Assembly (NCBI GenBank): GCA_020849035.1
Contig: JADLHC010000275.1
Span: forward strand, 1-41,722
Source of the DNA: Planctomycetia bacterium
Lineage (GTDB): Bacteria; Planctomycetota; MHYJ01; WSZJ01
DNA: 41,722 bases
Direction: 5' to 3'
Part shown: in pieces, positions 15,179 to 22,774 of the stretch
Position numbering within the stretch: position 1 is the stretch's first letter
How the letters are laid out: each line of letters opens with the position of its first letter
Notes under the pieces: generated by a model
What the model was told of the DNA's origin: nothing
Seen by the model: the letters and a program-made list of their open reading frames with translations, nothing else
Databases searched by the model: none
Translations under genes and position numbers: made by a program

Positions 15179-16465
15179 CTACTTCGCCGGCTTGAGCTCC
15201 GCGTCGAAGAACTCGTACGTGGCGTCCAGCGTCCGCGTCAGCTCCGGGTCCTTCCAGCCGTGCCCCGCGCCATCGAGGATGTCGCAGCGCGACTTCACGC
15301 CGGCCTTCCGCAGCGCCTCGTCCATCACCGTGGCCTGGCCCGTCGGGATCAGCGGGTCCTTCGTCCCCTGGAACATCAGCACCGGCGCGTCCCCGGCCGA
15401 GACGTGCGCCAGCGGCGAGGCCGCGCGGTAGGCGTCCGACTTCTCCTCCTGCGTCCCGCCGAGGAACTCCTTCAGGATGCCGAGGCTCTGCTCCGGCAGG
15501 TCCTTCGCCAGCAGGTCCGTCGGCCCGAAGAACGACACCGCCGCCTGCACCTTGCTCGACTCCTTCTCCCACCCCCCCTTCCCTTCCAGCGCCGGGTCGT
15601 CCACCGTCCCGAGCATCAGCGCGAGGTGTGCGCCGGCGCTGAACCCGACGACGCCGATGTGCTTCCCGTCCAGCCCGTACTTCTCCGCGTTCGCGCGCAG
15701 GAACCGCACCGCGCACTTCACGTCCTCCACCTGCGCCGGCCAGCGGTACTTCGGGGCAAGCCGGTACTGCACCGTCGCCGAGGCGTAGCCCCTCTGAGCG
15801 AACAGCCACGTCAGGTTGTCGTGCGCCTTGCGGTCCCCCGCCTGCCAGCCGCCGCCGTGGATGACCACGATCGCGGGAAGGGGCTTCTTCGCGTCCTTCG
15901 GTCGCGAGAGGTCGAGCCGGAGGTCCTCGTCGCCGCCCCTGCCGTAGACGATGTCAGGTTCGAAGAGCACTCCATCGGGTGCGGCGGCGCCTTTCGCGAC
16001 GCGCACGCGACCGTTCACCTCGAGCTCCGCCTGCGCGAGGCAGGTCTCCTCGGTGCACATCATGTACGTCAGGACGAGCGTGAATTCCGCATCCCCGGGA
16101 CTCGCCTCCGCCGCCACCGTGAGCGGGATTTCGAACACCACCGTCCCCACGTGCGCCTCGTACGAGTCCGGGTCCGTCCCGAATTTCCGCGGAGCCGGCT
16201 CCTTCACGCCCTTGCCCGCCGTCACCGGGCCCGACTTCGCCTCGACCGTCGTCGGCAGCCCCGCCCGCGTCGGCGCGAACGGGTAGATGTGGTACCCCTC
16301 CGGGATCGCGACCTCGACCTTCGCCACGACCGCGCCGCCCGGCGCCGCCGCCGCAGGCTCCACCGCCGTCACGCGCCCTTCCGCGTAGGGCCGGTCCCCC
16401 TCGTCCTGCGCGAGCGCCGGAACCGACGCCGCCAGCAGCAGCCACGCCCGGAGAAGCGCCCGCAT
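15179..16465 (-). CDS. DsbD-alpha-like domain fused to BD-FAE-type esterase
   Basis: 428 residues with a signal peptide (MRALLRAWLLLAASVPALA) and a GGGAGG ribosome site. Residues about 28-158 resemble the N-terminal domain of DsbD, including the redox pair C137-x4-C142 (MMCTEETCLAQ), and align by eye with the same region of the dsbD gene in this operon (AIPxGxHIYxx, CTxxxCL). Residues about 170-428 are an alpha/beta hydrolase of the carboxylesterase/feruloyl-esterase type: oxyanion HGGGW (203-207), nucleophile Ser276 in GFSAGAH, Asp in GTKDPLIP, His in GAGHGW. Such a fusion is unusual. It is the last gene of the redox operon, 37 nt after the Sec-thioredoxin. Confidence 0.8.
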   Translation of the reverse strand: MRALLRAWLLLAASVPALAQDEGDRPYAEGRVTAVEPAAAAPGGAVVAKVEVAIPEGYHIYPFAPTRAGLPTTVEAKSGPVTAGKGVKEPAPRKFGTDPDSYEAHVGTVVFEIPLTVAAEASPGDAEFTLVLTYMMCTEETCLAQAELEVNGRVRVAKGAAAPDGVLFEPDIVYGRGGDEDLRLDLSRPKDAKKPLPAIVVIHGGGWQAGDRKAHDNLTWLFAQRGYASATVQYRLAPKYRWPAQVEDVKCAVRFLRANAEKYGLDGKHIGVVGFSAGAHLALMLGTVDDPALEGKGGWEKESSKVQAAVSFFGPTDLLAKDLPEQSLGILKEFLGGTQEEKSDAYRAASPLAHVSAGDAPVLMFQGTKDPLIPTGQATVMDEALRKAGVKSRCDILDGAGHGWKDPELTRTLDATYEFFDAELKPAK

Positions 16466-16502
16466 GCCCCACCTCCCGCCGGCGTCCGGGCCCCGGCGCG
16501 CC

Positions 16503-16820
16503 CTACCCCGTGATCTTCTCCAGGCGCTTCTTCATCGCGTCAAGGGAGGCGCCCCCGACGACCCTGTCCATCTCCCGGCCGTCCTTGAAGAACACGAACG
16601 TCGGCAGGCCCATCACGCCGAGCTGCGAGGCCGCACCGGTCGCGTCGTCGATCTTCGCCTTCACGATCTTCGCCTTGCCGCCCGCCTGCGCCGCGAGCTG
16701 CTCCAGCACGGGAGCCATCTTCGTGCAGGCGTGTCAGCCGTCCCCCCAGAAGTCCACGACCGTCACGCCCTTCGCGACGGCATCCTGGAACTCCGCATCC
16801 GTCACCGTTGCGAGGTCCAT
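16503..16820 (-). CDS. Selenocysteine-containing thioredoxin (in-frame UGA at codon 29)
   Basis: 105 residues when UGA is read as selenocysteine. The start ATG (16820) is 2 nt after the trxA stop. The N-terminal part ends VVDFWGDG, then UGA, then HACTKMAPVLEQLAAQ, so the UGA replaces the first Cys of the thioredoxin CxxC, giving U29-x-x-C32. The remainder is normal thioredoxin: VKAKIDDA, the cis-Pro segment MGLPTFVFFKDG, and DRVVGGAS. A hairpin at +22 to +37 fits a bacterial SECIS. Without recoding, only a useless 28-residue peptide would be made. UGA is a stop elsewhere in the window, so general reassignment is excluded. A gene caller would report only the distal 71 residues. SelA/B/C/D must be elsewhere in the genome. 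Confidence 0.85.
16684..16736 (-). promoter_or_regulatory. Putative SECIS hairpin in the thioredoxin
   Basis: Starting at the UGA (16736-16734), the RNA forms a lower stem GCCUGC/GCAGGC (6 bp, +7 to +12 with +48 to +53), an internal loop, and an upper stem GCUCC/GGAGC (+22 to +26 with +33 to +37) with loop CGUGCU. A GU-containing loop within about 16-37 nt of the UGA is what SelB-binding bacterial SECIS elements show. Inferred by hand folding. Confidence 0.6.
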
Positions 16821-16822
16821 GG

Positions 16823-17146
16823 TTACCCGATCAGCTTCTTGAGCTTGTCTTCGAAGTACGCCTTCGACTGCGCGCCCACCACCCGGTCGACTTCCTTCCC
16901 GTCCTTGAACAGCACGACCGTGGGGATCGACATCACCCCGAACCGCGCGGGCGTCCCCTGGTTCTGGTCGACGTCCATCTTGTAAATGCGCGCCTTCCCG
17001 GCGTACGCGCCGGCGAGATCCTCGACAATCGGCGCCACCCGCTTGCACGGCCCGCACCAGGTTGCCCAGAAGTCGACCATCGCCACGCCCTTGGCGCCGA
17101 CTTCCGCTTCGAATGCGTCGTCCGACAGTTCCTTCGCGTTGCCCAT
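16823..17146 (-). CDS. trxA: Thioredoxin with standard CGPC centre
   Basis: 107 residues, complete. Active site FWATWCGPCKRVAPI with C31 and C34, Lys in KMDVDQNQGTPARFGV, cis-Pro segment MSIPTVVLFKDGKEVDRVVG. It keeps the usual Trp-Cys-Gly-Pro-Cys that the neighbouring Sec-thioredoxin has changed, so the two are paralogues with different redox centres. No signal peptide, hence cytoplasmic, where it would be reduced by thioredoxin reductase and could feed electrons to the membrane DsbD encoded upstream. AGGAGAG precedes the start; 60 nt separate it from dsbD. Confidence 0.95.
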   Translation of the reverse strand: MGNAKELSDDAFEAEVGAKGVAMVDFWATWCGPCKRVAPIVEDLAGAYAGKARIYKMDVDQNQGTPARFGVMSIPTVVLFKDGKEVDRVVGAQSKAYFEDKLKKLIG

Positions 17147-17206
17147 CGTCGCTCTCCTGAGATTGCGTTTCGGTTTTCTATCGCATTTCGCCGGGCTCTT
17201 CGAGTT

Positions 17207-19051
17207 TTACTTCCCCGCGCCCGCCGCGTCCCGGAGCGCGTCCACCACGAGCCCCGGCGTCAGCACCTCCGGCAGGAGGAACACCTCGCGCGCCGGGTCC
17301 GCCGGGATCACGACGTACATCGGCACGCCGGCCTTTCCGTGCTTCTTCAGCCACGCGCTGATCACCTTGTTCGGCTTCGTGAAGTCCGCCTTGAGCGGCA
17401 CCACGCCCAGCTTCGCCATCTCCTGCCGGACCGCGTCGGTTTCGAGCGCCACGCGCTCGTTCGTCTTGCACGTGAGTCACCAGTCGGCGGTGAAGTCGAT
17501 GAACCCGGGCTTGCGGGCGGCGCGGATGGCGGCGACGTTCTCCTCGGAGAAGGGCTGCCAGGGGAGGTGCGGCTGGTACTGCAGCCCCTCGGTGCGGAAG
17601 GCGGCGGTGGCGGTGCCGGCCTCGACGATCTTCGTCACGAGGAACAGCTTCCCGGCGGCGATCGAGACGAGGAGCGCGGCGGTGATCGAGAGCCACCGCG
17701 CGCGCGGCGTCGAGACCTCGGTGCCCCACTTTCCGTAGATCCACGCCCCGAACGAGACCGCCGTCAGGAACGCGAGGTACCCGATCACCCCGGAGGTGCC
17801 GGTCAGGGTCGCGATCGTGTCCATGAGCCACACGGCCGTCGCGACGAGCCCGAAGCCCATGATCTTCTGGAACGGCTCGATCCAGGGGCCGGGTTTCGGG
17901 AGGAAGCGGAAGAGGGCGGGGACGAAGCCGATGACGAGGAACGGGAGGGCGAGGCCGCGGCCGGCGGCGGACATGAAGAGGAAGACGCCCCAGCCCGGGA
18001 GGGTGAGGGCGAAGCCGAGGCCGGTGCCGAGGAAGGGGGCGCTGCACGGGGTGGCGATGACGGTGACGAAGAGGCCGGTCATGAGGTGGCCGACCCATCC
18101 CTGCTTGCGCCCGGCCTGGGAGGCGACGCCGGCGCCCATCTGCGGGACTTCGAAGACGCCGAGGAGGCTGAGGGCGAAGACGAAGATGACGGTCGTGAGC
18201 CCGATCACGAAGCCGGGCGCCTGGAACTGGAAGCCCCAGCCGACCTGGCTCCCGAGCGAGCGGAGAATCACGACGGCGAGCGCGAACGCGTTGAGACAGA
18301 TCAGGACGCCTGTCCCGTAGGCGAGGGCCGCGCCGCGCCGCGCGCCGGGGGTGACGTGCTTCTGCTCGACGATGCTGAAGAGCTTGAGCGTGAGCACGGG
18401 CAGCACGCACGGCATGATGTTGAGCAGGAGGCCGCCGAGGAAGGCGAGGCCGAGCATCCCGAGGAACGAGGCGTCCGCGGGCGGGCCGGTCGGCGGGGCG
18501 GGGCCCGCCGCGGGTCCCGGCTTCTTCTGGTCCGGGGGCGGCGCCGTGCCGCCCTCGAGGACCGTCACCTTGCCCTCGAACTCGATCTCCCGCTCCTCGA
18601 GGCACACCGACATCGTGCACAGCATGTGCTTGACCGACACCTTGAACACCGCCGGCCCGGGCTTCGCCGCCTCCGTCACCACCAGCGGCACCTCGAACGT
18701 CACCGTCTCTTCGTGGAACAGGTACTCCTCGACAGTTCCGTTCTCGTAGGTCTCCCTGTGCAGCTTCGGCTCCGCCTCCTTCACGCCCTCCGCCACGCGC
18801 ACCGGCCCGGCCGTGACCGAGAACGACGTCGGGATCCCCGCCGTGCCCTTGCGGATCGAGTAGATGTGCCACCCCTTCGGGATCGCCACCTCGATCTTCG
18901 CCGTCACCGTGTCGCCCATCCGCGCCTCCGCGGGCGTCACCGAGACGAGCTTCCCCTGCAGCGCCGCAAAGTCCGCCGGCACCTCGTCCGCGTCCTGCGC
19001 GAAGACGCGGGAAGCCATCAGCACGGCCGTCAGCAGCGAAACGAGGCGCAT
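17207..19051 (-). CDS. dsbD: Selenocysteine-containing DsbD-type thiol:disulfide interchange protein
   Basis: 614 residues with UGA read as Sec525. Start at 19051 gives a signal peptide (MRLVSLLTAVLMASRVFA); an upstream ATG at 19096 is possible but gives a worse one. The periplasmic alpha domain (about 25-165) has C145-x4-C150. The membrane beta domain (about 195-490, eight helices) has the conserved Cys in LLNIMPCVLPVL (C215) and VIATPCSAPF (C336). The gamma thioredoxin domain begins GFIDFTADW, then UGA, then LTCKTNERVALETDAV: canonical DsbD has DWCxTCKxNE, so U525-x-x-C528 replaces CxxC. A perfect 7-bp hairpin follows at +21 to +37. The protein would pass electrons from cytoplasmic thioredoxin to periplasmic partners. 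Standard callers would split it at the UGA. Confidence 0.88.
17443..17479 (-). promoter_or_regulatory. Putative SECIS hairpin in dsbD
   Basis: CGAGCGC (+21 to +27) pairs perfectly with GCGCUCG (+31 to +37) around GUG, counted from the U of the UGA at 17479-17477. Position and loop agree with the hairpin in the Sec-thioredoxin, whose upper stem also ends at +37 and also carries CGUG. Coding sequence constraints alone would not predict a perfect 7-bp stem here. Confidence 0.65.
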
Positions 19052-19203
19052 CAGGGGCGCGCATCGTAAGGAACACGCGCTCCTCCCGCAACGCATGGCG
19101 CCGCCCCGAAATTCCCCCCGGCGCGCGGCGGCATCTGCGCGGTTGAAGCGCGGTCCCCCGGCTGCTATCGTCTAGCCCCTCACCCGCGCGACGGAGCCCA
19201 CTG

Positions 19204-20328
19204 ATGCCAGACGCCGTCCTCATCTACGCCGCCTCGTCCCACGACAAGAACCTCCTCTGGAAGACGCGCTTCCTCGCGGGCGACCCGGTCATCTACATCG
19301 AGGCGGGCGGCAGGAACATGCTCGTCCTGAACGACCTCGAGCTGGGCCGCGGGAAGACGGAGGCGAAGGTGGACGAGGTGCTGTCGCTCTCGGACATCGA
19401 GAAGGAGCTGAAGGATGCGGGGGTCAAGGCGCCGGCGGTCGCGGACGTGATCGTGAGCGTGTTCAAGAAGCGCGGCGAGGACCGGGTGTTCGTGCCGTCG
19501 ACGTTCCCGTTCGAGCTGGTGGACCAGCTGCGCGGCCGCGGGCTGACGCTGACATGCCGGAAGGACCCGTTCTACCCGGAGCGGACGACGAAGACCGAGG
19601 AGGAGATCGGGCACATCCGCGAGGCGGTGAAGTTCACGGAGCAGGCCTACGCGAAGGCGGAGCAGGCCCTCCGCGAGACGGAAATCCGCGGGAACGAGCT
19701 GTGGTGGAAGGGCGCGCCGCTGACGAGCGAACGGTTGCGGAACGTGATCGACCTGTACCTCTACGAGAACGGCCTCCTCGCCGACCACACGATCGTGGCG
19801 GGCGGCGAGCAGGGGGTGGACCCGCACTGCCGCGGCTTCGGGCCGCTGCGGCCACACCAGCCGATCATCCTCGACGTGTTCCCGCGGCACCTGAAGACCG
19901 GCTACGTCGCGGACATGACGCGGACGTGGGTGAAGGGAAAGGCCTCTGACATGGTCAGGCGGATGGACGCGGCCGTGAAAGCCGCGTGCGAGACCGCGTT
20001 CCGGACGATCAAGGCGGGCGTCGAGTCCACCGACGTGCACAAGGCCGTGCAGAAGACGATCGAGGACTCGGGCTTCAAGACCGAGACGATCAACGGCAAG
20101 CCGCAGGGGTTCTTCCACGGAACGGGCCACGGCATCGGGCTCGACGTGCACGAATCCCCGGGGATGGGCAAGCGCGGCTCGACGCTCAAGGCCGGCATGG
20201 TCGTGACCGTCGAGCCCGGGCTCTACTACCCGGGCGCCGGCGGCCTGCGGATCGAGGATGACGTCGTCGTGACCACGGATGGCTGCGTCAACCTCTGCTC
20301 CTACCACAAGAACCTGGAGATCCCCTAG
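19204..20328 (+). CDS. M24 family aminopeptidase (Xaa-Pro type)
   Basis: 374 residues. The C-terminal pita-bread domain has all five metal ligands: Asp in PIILDVFP, Asp in YVADMTRTW, His in FHGTGHGIGLDVHE, Glu in VTVEPGLYY and Glu in LRIEDDVVV. The N-terminal 150 residues form the creatinase-like domain. Xaa-Pro dipeptidases and aminopeptidases of this family use two Mn or Co ions to release N-terminal residues before proline. A GGAG site precedes the ATG. It is divergent from dsbD (152 nt between starts) and its stop TAG overlaps the GTG of the next gene. Confidence 0.88.
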   Translation: MPDAVLIYAASSHDKNLLWKTRFLAGDPVIYIEAGGRNMLVLNDLELGRGKTEAKVDEVLSLSDIEKELKDAGVKAPAVADVIVSVFKKRGEDRVFVPSTFPFELVDQLRGRGLTLTCRKDPFYPERTTKTEEEIGHIREAVKFTEQAYAKAEQALRETEIRGNELWWKGAPLTSERLRNVIDLYLYENGLLADHTIVAGGEQGVDPHCRGFGPLRPHQPIILDVFPRHLKTGYVADMTRTWVKGKASDMVRRMDAAVKAACETAFRTIKAGVESTDVHKAVQKTIEDSGFKTETINGKPQGFFHGTGHGIGLDVHESPGMGKRGSTLKAGMVVTVEPGLYYPGAGGLRIEDDVVVTTDGCVNLCSYHKNLEIP

Positions 20329-20888
20329 TGGGCCTCAACCGCTTCGAGCACGCCGAGTTCTACCTCGACCAGGGCTACCGCTTCCAGATGCAGGGAGACC
20401 TCGAGCGCGCCGCGGATTCCTACCGCAAGTCCATCGCCGCGCACGCCCTTCCAGAGGCGCACACGTTCCTCGGCTGGACGTACTCCTTCATGCGGCGGAT
20501 GCAGGACGCGATCGACGAGTGCCACAAGGCAATCGCCATCGACCCGGAGTACGGGAACCCGTACAACGACATCGGCGCGTACCTGATCGAGCTGGGGAAG
20601 CTCGACGAGGCGATCCCGTACCTGCAGCGCGCGATCCGCGCGACGCGCTACGAGGCCCGCCACTACCCTCATTTCAACTTGAGCCGCATCTGGCTGCAGA
20701 AGAACAGCCTCGCCGAGGCGATCCACGAGCTGGAGGAAGCCGTCCGCCTCTGCCCCAACTACCCCGCGGCGCTCAAGGAGCTCGCGCGCCTGCGCGACGA
20801 GGAGTCCCGCCGCGCACGCATCACCCCCCCAGCCCCGCCCGCCCCCGCCGGACCCGCCACGAAGTCCCCCTCGCAGGGAAACGCCTGA
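20328..20888 (+). CDS. TPR protein
   Basis: 186 residues from a GTG that overlaps the M24 stop (TAGTG), so translation is coupled. At least three TPR-like repeats are visible: AEFYLDQGYRFQMQGDLERA, AHTFLGWTYSFMRRMQDAI with CHKAIAIDPEYGNPYNDIGA, and YLIELGKLDEAIPYLQRAI, followed by LEEAVRLCPNYPAALKELAR. The last 30 residues are Pro/Ala-rich and probably disordered. TPRs scaffold protein contacts; partner unknown. No signal peptide, so cytoplasmic. Confidence 0.85.
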   Translation: MGLNRFEHAEFYLDQGYRFQMQGDLERAADSYRKSIAAHALPEAHTFLGWTYSFMRRMQDAIDECHKAIAIDPEYGNPYNDIGAYLIELGKLDEAIPYLQRAIRATRYEARHYPHFNLSRIWLQKNSLAEAIHELEEAVRLCPNYPAALKELARLRDEESRRARITPPAPPAPAGPATKSPSQGNA

Positions 20889-20901
20889 TTCCGGAGGTCC
20901 C

Positions 20902-21237
20902 GTGCCCGTCACCCTTCGCGACATCGCCCACGCCGTGAAGCTGGAGGTCGAGCAGGTCCGGCGCATCCTCAGCGAGTCCGCGGGCGCCCCGCGCCTGCCG
21001 AAGGATCTCCTCGACCGGGTGTTCAGCACCGCGCGGAAGCTCGGGTACGACTTCAAGAAGCTGAAGATCGGGAAGCAGATGAACCTCCGGAAGGCGATGT
21101 TCGAGGAAGTGCTGCAGCAGCTCGAGTCGCACCCGTCGTGGGGACGGACGGACATCGTGAAGTACCTGAAGCAGTCGAGCGAGATGATCGACCGCGTGCA
21201 CCGCCGCTCCTTCCGCGAGGAGTTCGGCGCGGACTAG
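20902..21237 (+). CDS. Short protein with a LacI-type helix-turn-helix
   Basis: 111 residues from a GTG preceded by a GGAGG site. Residues 1-50 match the LacI HTH and hinge region: VTLRDIAHAVKLEVEQVRRIL, then PRLPKDLLDRVFSTARKLGYD (compare the family V-T-I-x-D-I-A ... V-S-x-x-T-V-S-R-x-L ... R-V-x-x-x-A-x-x-L-G-Y). The sugar-binding domain is missing; instead there are about 55 charged helical residues ending KYLKQSSEMIDRVHRRSF. It is therefore a stand-alone DNA-binding protein, or one regulated by a partner. Located between a TPR gene and a PH-like membrane gene, 15 nt before the latter. Confidence 0.7.
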   Translation: MPVTLRDIAHAVKLEVEQVRRILSESAGAPRLPKDLLDRVFSTARKLGYDFKKLKIGKQMNLRKAMFEEVLQQLESHPSWGRTDIVKYLKQSSEMIDRVHRRSFREEFGAD

Positions 21238-21252
21238 CCGCGCCCGAGGATC

Positions 21253-21900
21253 ATGTTCTGCAACAAGTGCGGCGTCGAGCTTCCGGAGGGAAGCGCCTTC
21301 TGCAACAAGTGCGGGGCGCCGCAGGGCGGGGCCGCGCCCGCCGAGGCTCCCGCGGCCGCGATCACGGGAGGAGCGAAGCCGCCGGACGCGGCGCCGCAGA
21401 AGGAGGAGGACGTCTGGCGCGGGGGTTACAGCCCGCGCGCGATGGGGATGGCGTTCGTGGGCGGCGCCGTGTGGCTCGTCGCCCTCTGGATCGGCTACTT
21501 CATGCTCACGCGCAAGGGCAGCTGGTTCGCGGACAAGGGCTGGGTGGTGTACGTCTTCGCCGTGCTGTCTCCCATCCCGCTTCTCTACGCCTCCGCGGTC
21601 GCGCTCTGGCGCCGCCTGACGATCCACTACCGCCTGACGACGCAGCGGCTGTTCGTGCAGGTGGGGCTGATTGCGCGGCGGATCGAGGAGGTCGAGCTGA
21701 TCCGCGTGGACGACGTGACGACGGAGCAGGGGATCGTGGAGCGGATGTTCGACGTGGGGACGGTGAAGGTCGCCTCGAGCGACACCTCGACCCCGGAACT
21801 GCACCTCGTGGGGCTGCGCGGCCCGGTGTCGACGAAGGAGATGCTGCGGCACCAGGTGCAGGAGCGGCGCAAGCGGATCGTCAATCTGAATCAGGTGTAG
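21253..21900 (+). CDS. Zinc-ribbon membrane protein with bacterial PH domain
   Basis: 215 residues. A zinc ribbon at the N-terminus (MFCNKCGVELPEGSAFCNKC) is followed by an Ala/Pro linker to about 55. Two transmembrane helices follow (AMGMAFVGGAVWLVALWIGY and VVYVFAVLSPIPLLYASAVA), then a bPH2-type (YdbS-like) domain: IHYRLTTQRLFVQVGLIAR, IEEVELIRVDDVTTEQGIVE, VGTVKVASSDTSTPELHLVG. That domain order is known in YdbS/YdbT-like proteins. Function at the membrane is not established. It converges on the TPR gene at 21911, with a 10-nt gap. Confidence 0.8.
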   Translation: MFCNKCGVELPEGSAFCNKCGAPQGGAAPAEAPAAAITGGAKPPDAAPQKEEDVWRGGYSPRAMGMAFVGGAVWLVALWIGYFMLTRKGSWFADKGWVVYVFAVLSPIPLLYASAVALWRRLTIHYRLTTQRLFVQVGLIARRIEEVELIRVDDVTTEQGIVERMFDVGTVKVASSDTSTPELHLVGLRGPVSTKEMLRHQVQERRKRIVNLNQV

Positions 21901-21910
21901 GGCGGCGCGT

Positions 21911-22771
21911 TCAGGTCGCCGAGCGGGCGAGAAGCCGGTCGAGCCGGGGCTTCTCGTTCGCGGCGAGCCAGGCGTCCGCCGAGAGTTCCGCGTGCGCCTT
22001 TCCGAACCACGGCTTCGCTTCGTCGCCGCGTCCAAGGGCAAGCAGGCACTCCGCGATCTCCTCGAAGACGTAGCCGTCCGTCTTCTTCGCGGCCTCGAAC
22101 TCGGCGAGCAGGGCGCGCTGGCGCTCCAGCGCCTCGTCCAGCCGGCCCATCGAGCGCAGGCAGCGCGCGATCGTCCACTTCGCGATGCGCGTCTCGGCCT
22201 CCTGCTTTCTCGCGGTGCGGAACGCCAGCGATTTCTCGAACAACTCGAGCGCCTTCGCGTACTCCCCGCGGTCGTGGTGCGTCCAGCCGGTGTTGTTGTA
22301 GAGCGGCCCGAGCCAGTTCTGCGCGCGCTCGGACTTCGCCGCTTCCGCCATCGCGATCCCGCGGTGCGCCCACTCGAGCGCCGCGTCGGGGGGCTCGATG
22401 ATCCCGAGCATGTGGACGGCGTCCACCGCGAGGTTCTCCTCGCCGGCGGCCCGGGCCAGCTCGAGCGCCCTGAGGAAGTCGGCGCGCCCGCGGTCGCCGG
22501 TCTTCGAGGAGTTGTCGTTGCGCCCGCGCTCGAGGTGCCACCGCACCCGCGCCACCGGCGCGCCCTCCAGCAGCGCCTCCGTCTCCGCCAGGGTCCGCCG
22601 CGCCTCGTCGAACTTCCGCTGCAGCCCCTCCGACCGCGCGACTTGCGTCAGCAGCTCGGCCCTTGCCGGACCCGCGGAGAACTCGGGCGTCCCGAGGAGT
22701 TCGCGGAACTTCCCCTCCGTCCCCGCGGGGTCGCCGAAGTTCCACAGCCGGTTGATGCGGTCGTCTTCCAT
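21911..22771 (-). CDS. TPR protein, cytoplasmic
   Basis: 286 residues, all helical. TPR-type segments: GPARAELLTQVARSEGLQRK, FDEARRTLAETEALLEG, NWLGPLYNNTGWTHHDRGEY with AKALELFEKSLAFRTA, IAKWTIARCLRSMGRLDEAL with ERQRALLAEFEAAKK, and IAECLLALGRGDEAKPWFGK. This is the pattern of a multi-repeat scaffold. No signal peptide. It follows the GATase-like lipoprotein gene by 3 nt on the same strand, so the two are one operon; the pair is of unknown function. Confidence 0.8.
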   Translation of the reverse strand: MEDDRINRLWNFGDPAGTEGKFRELLGTPEFSAGPARAELLTQVARSEGLQRKFDEARRTLAETEALLEGAPVARVRWHLERGRNDNSSKTGDRGRADFLRALELARAAGEENLAVDAVHMLGIIEPPDAALEWAHRGIAMAEAAKSERAQNWLGPLYNNTGWTHHDRGEYAKALELFEKSLAFRTARKQEAETRIAKWTIARCLRSMGRLDEALERQRALLAEFEAAKKTDGYVFEEIAECLLALGRGDEAKPWFGKAHAELSADAWLAANEKPRLDRLLARSAT

Positions 22772-22774
22772 GCG

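Noticed and set aside
16503-17479. The UGA codons as sequencing errors, pseudogene stops or a general UGA reassignment
   Set aside because: Both fall exactly on the first catalytic Cys, frames are otherwise intact, hairpins follow both, and UGA ends many other genes in this window (uppS, carA, queD, cdsA).
16808-19069. Plus-strand frame of 753 codons across trxA and dsbD
   Set aside because: Antisense shadow of dsbD and thioredoxin genes; composition is Arg/Glu/Gly runs with no recognisable domain.
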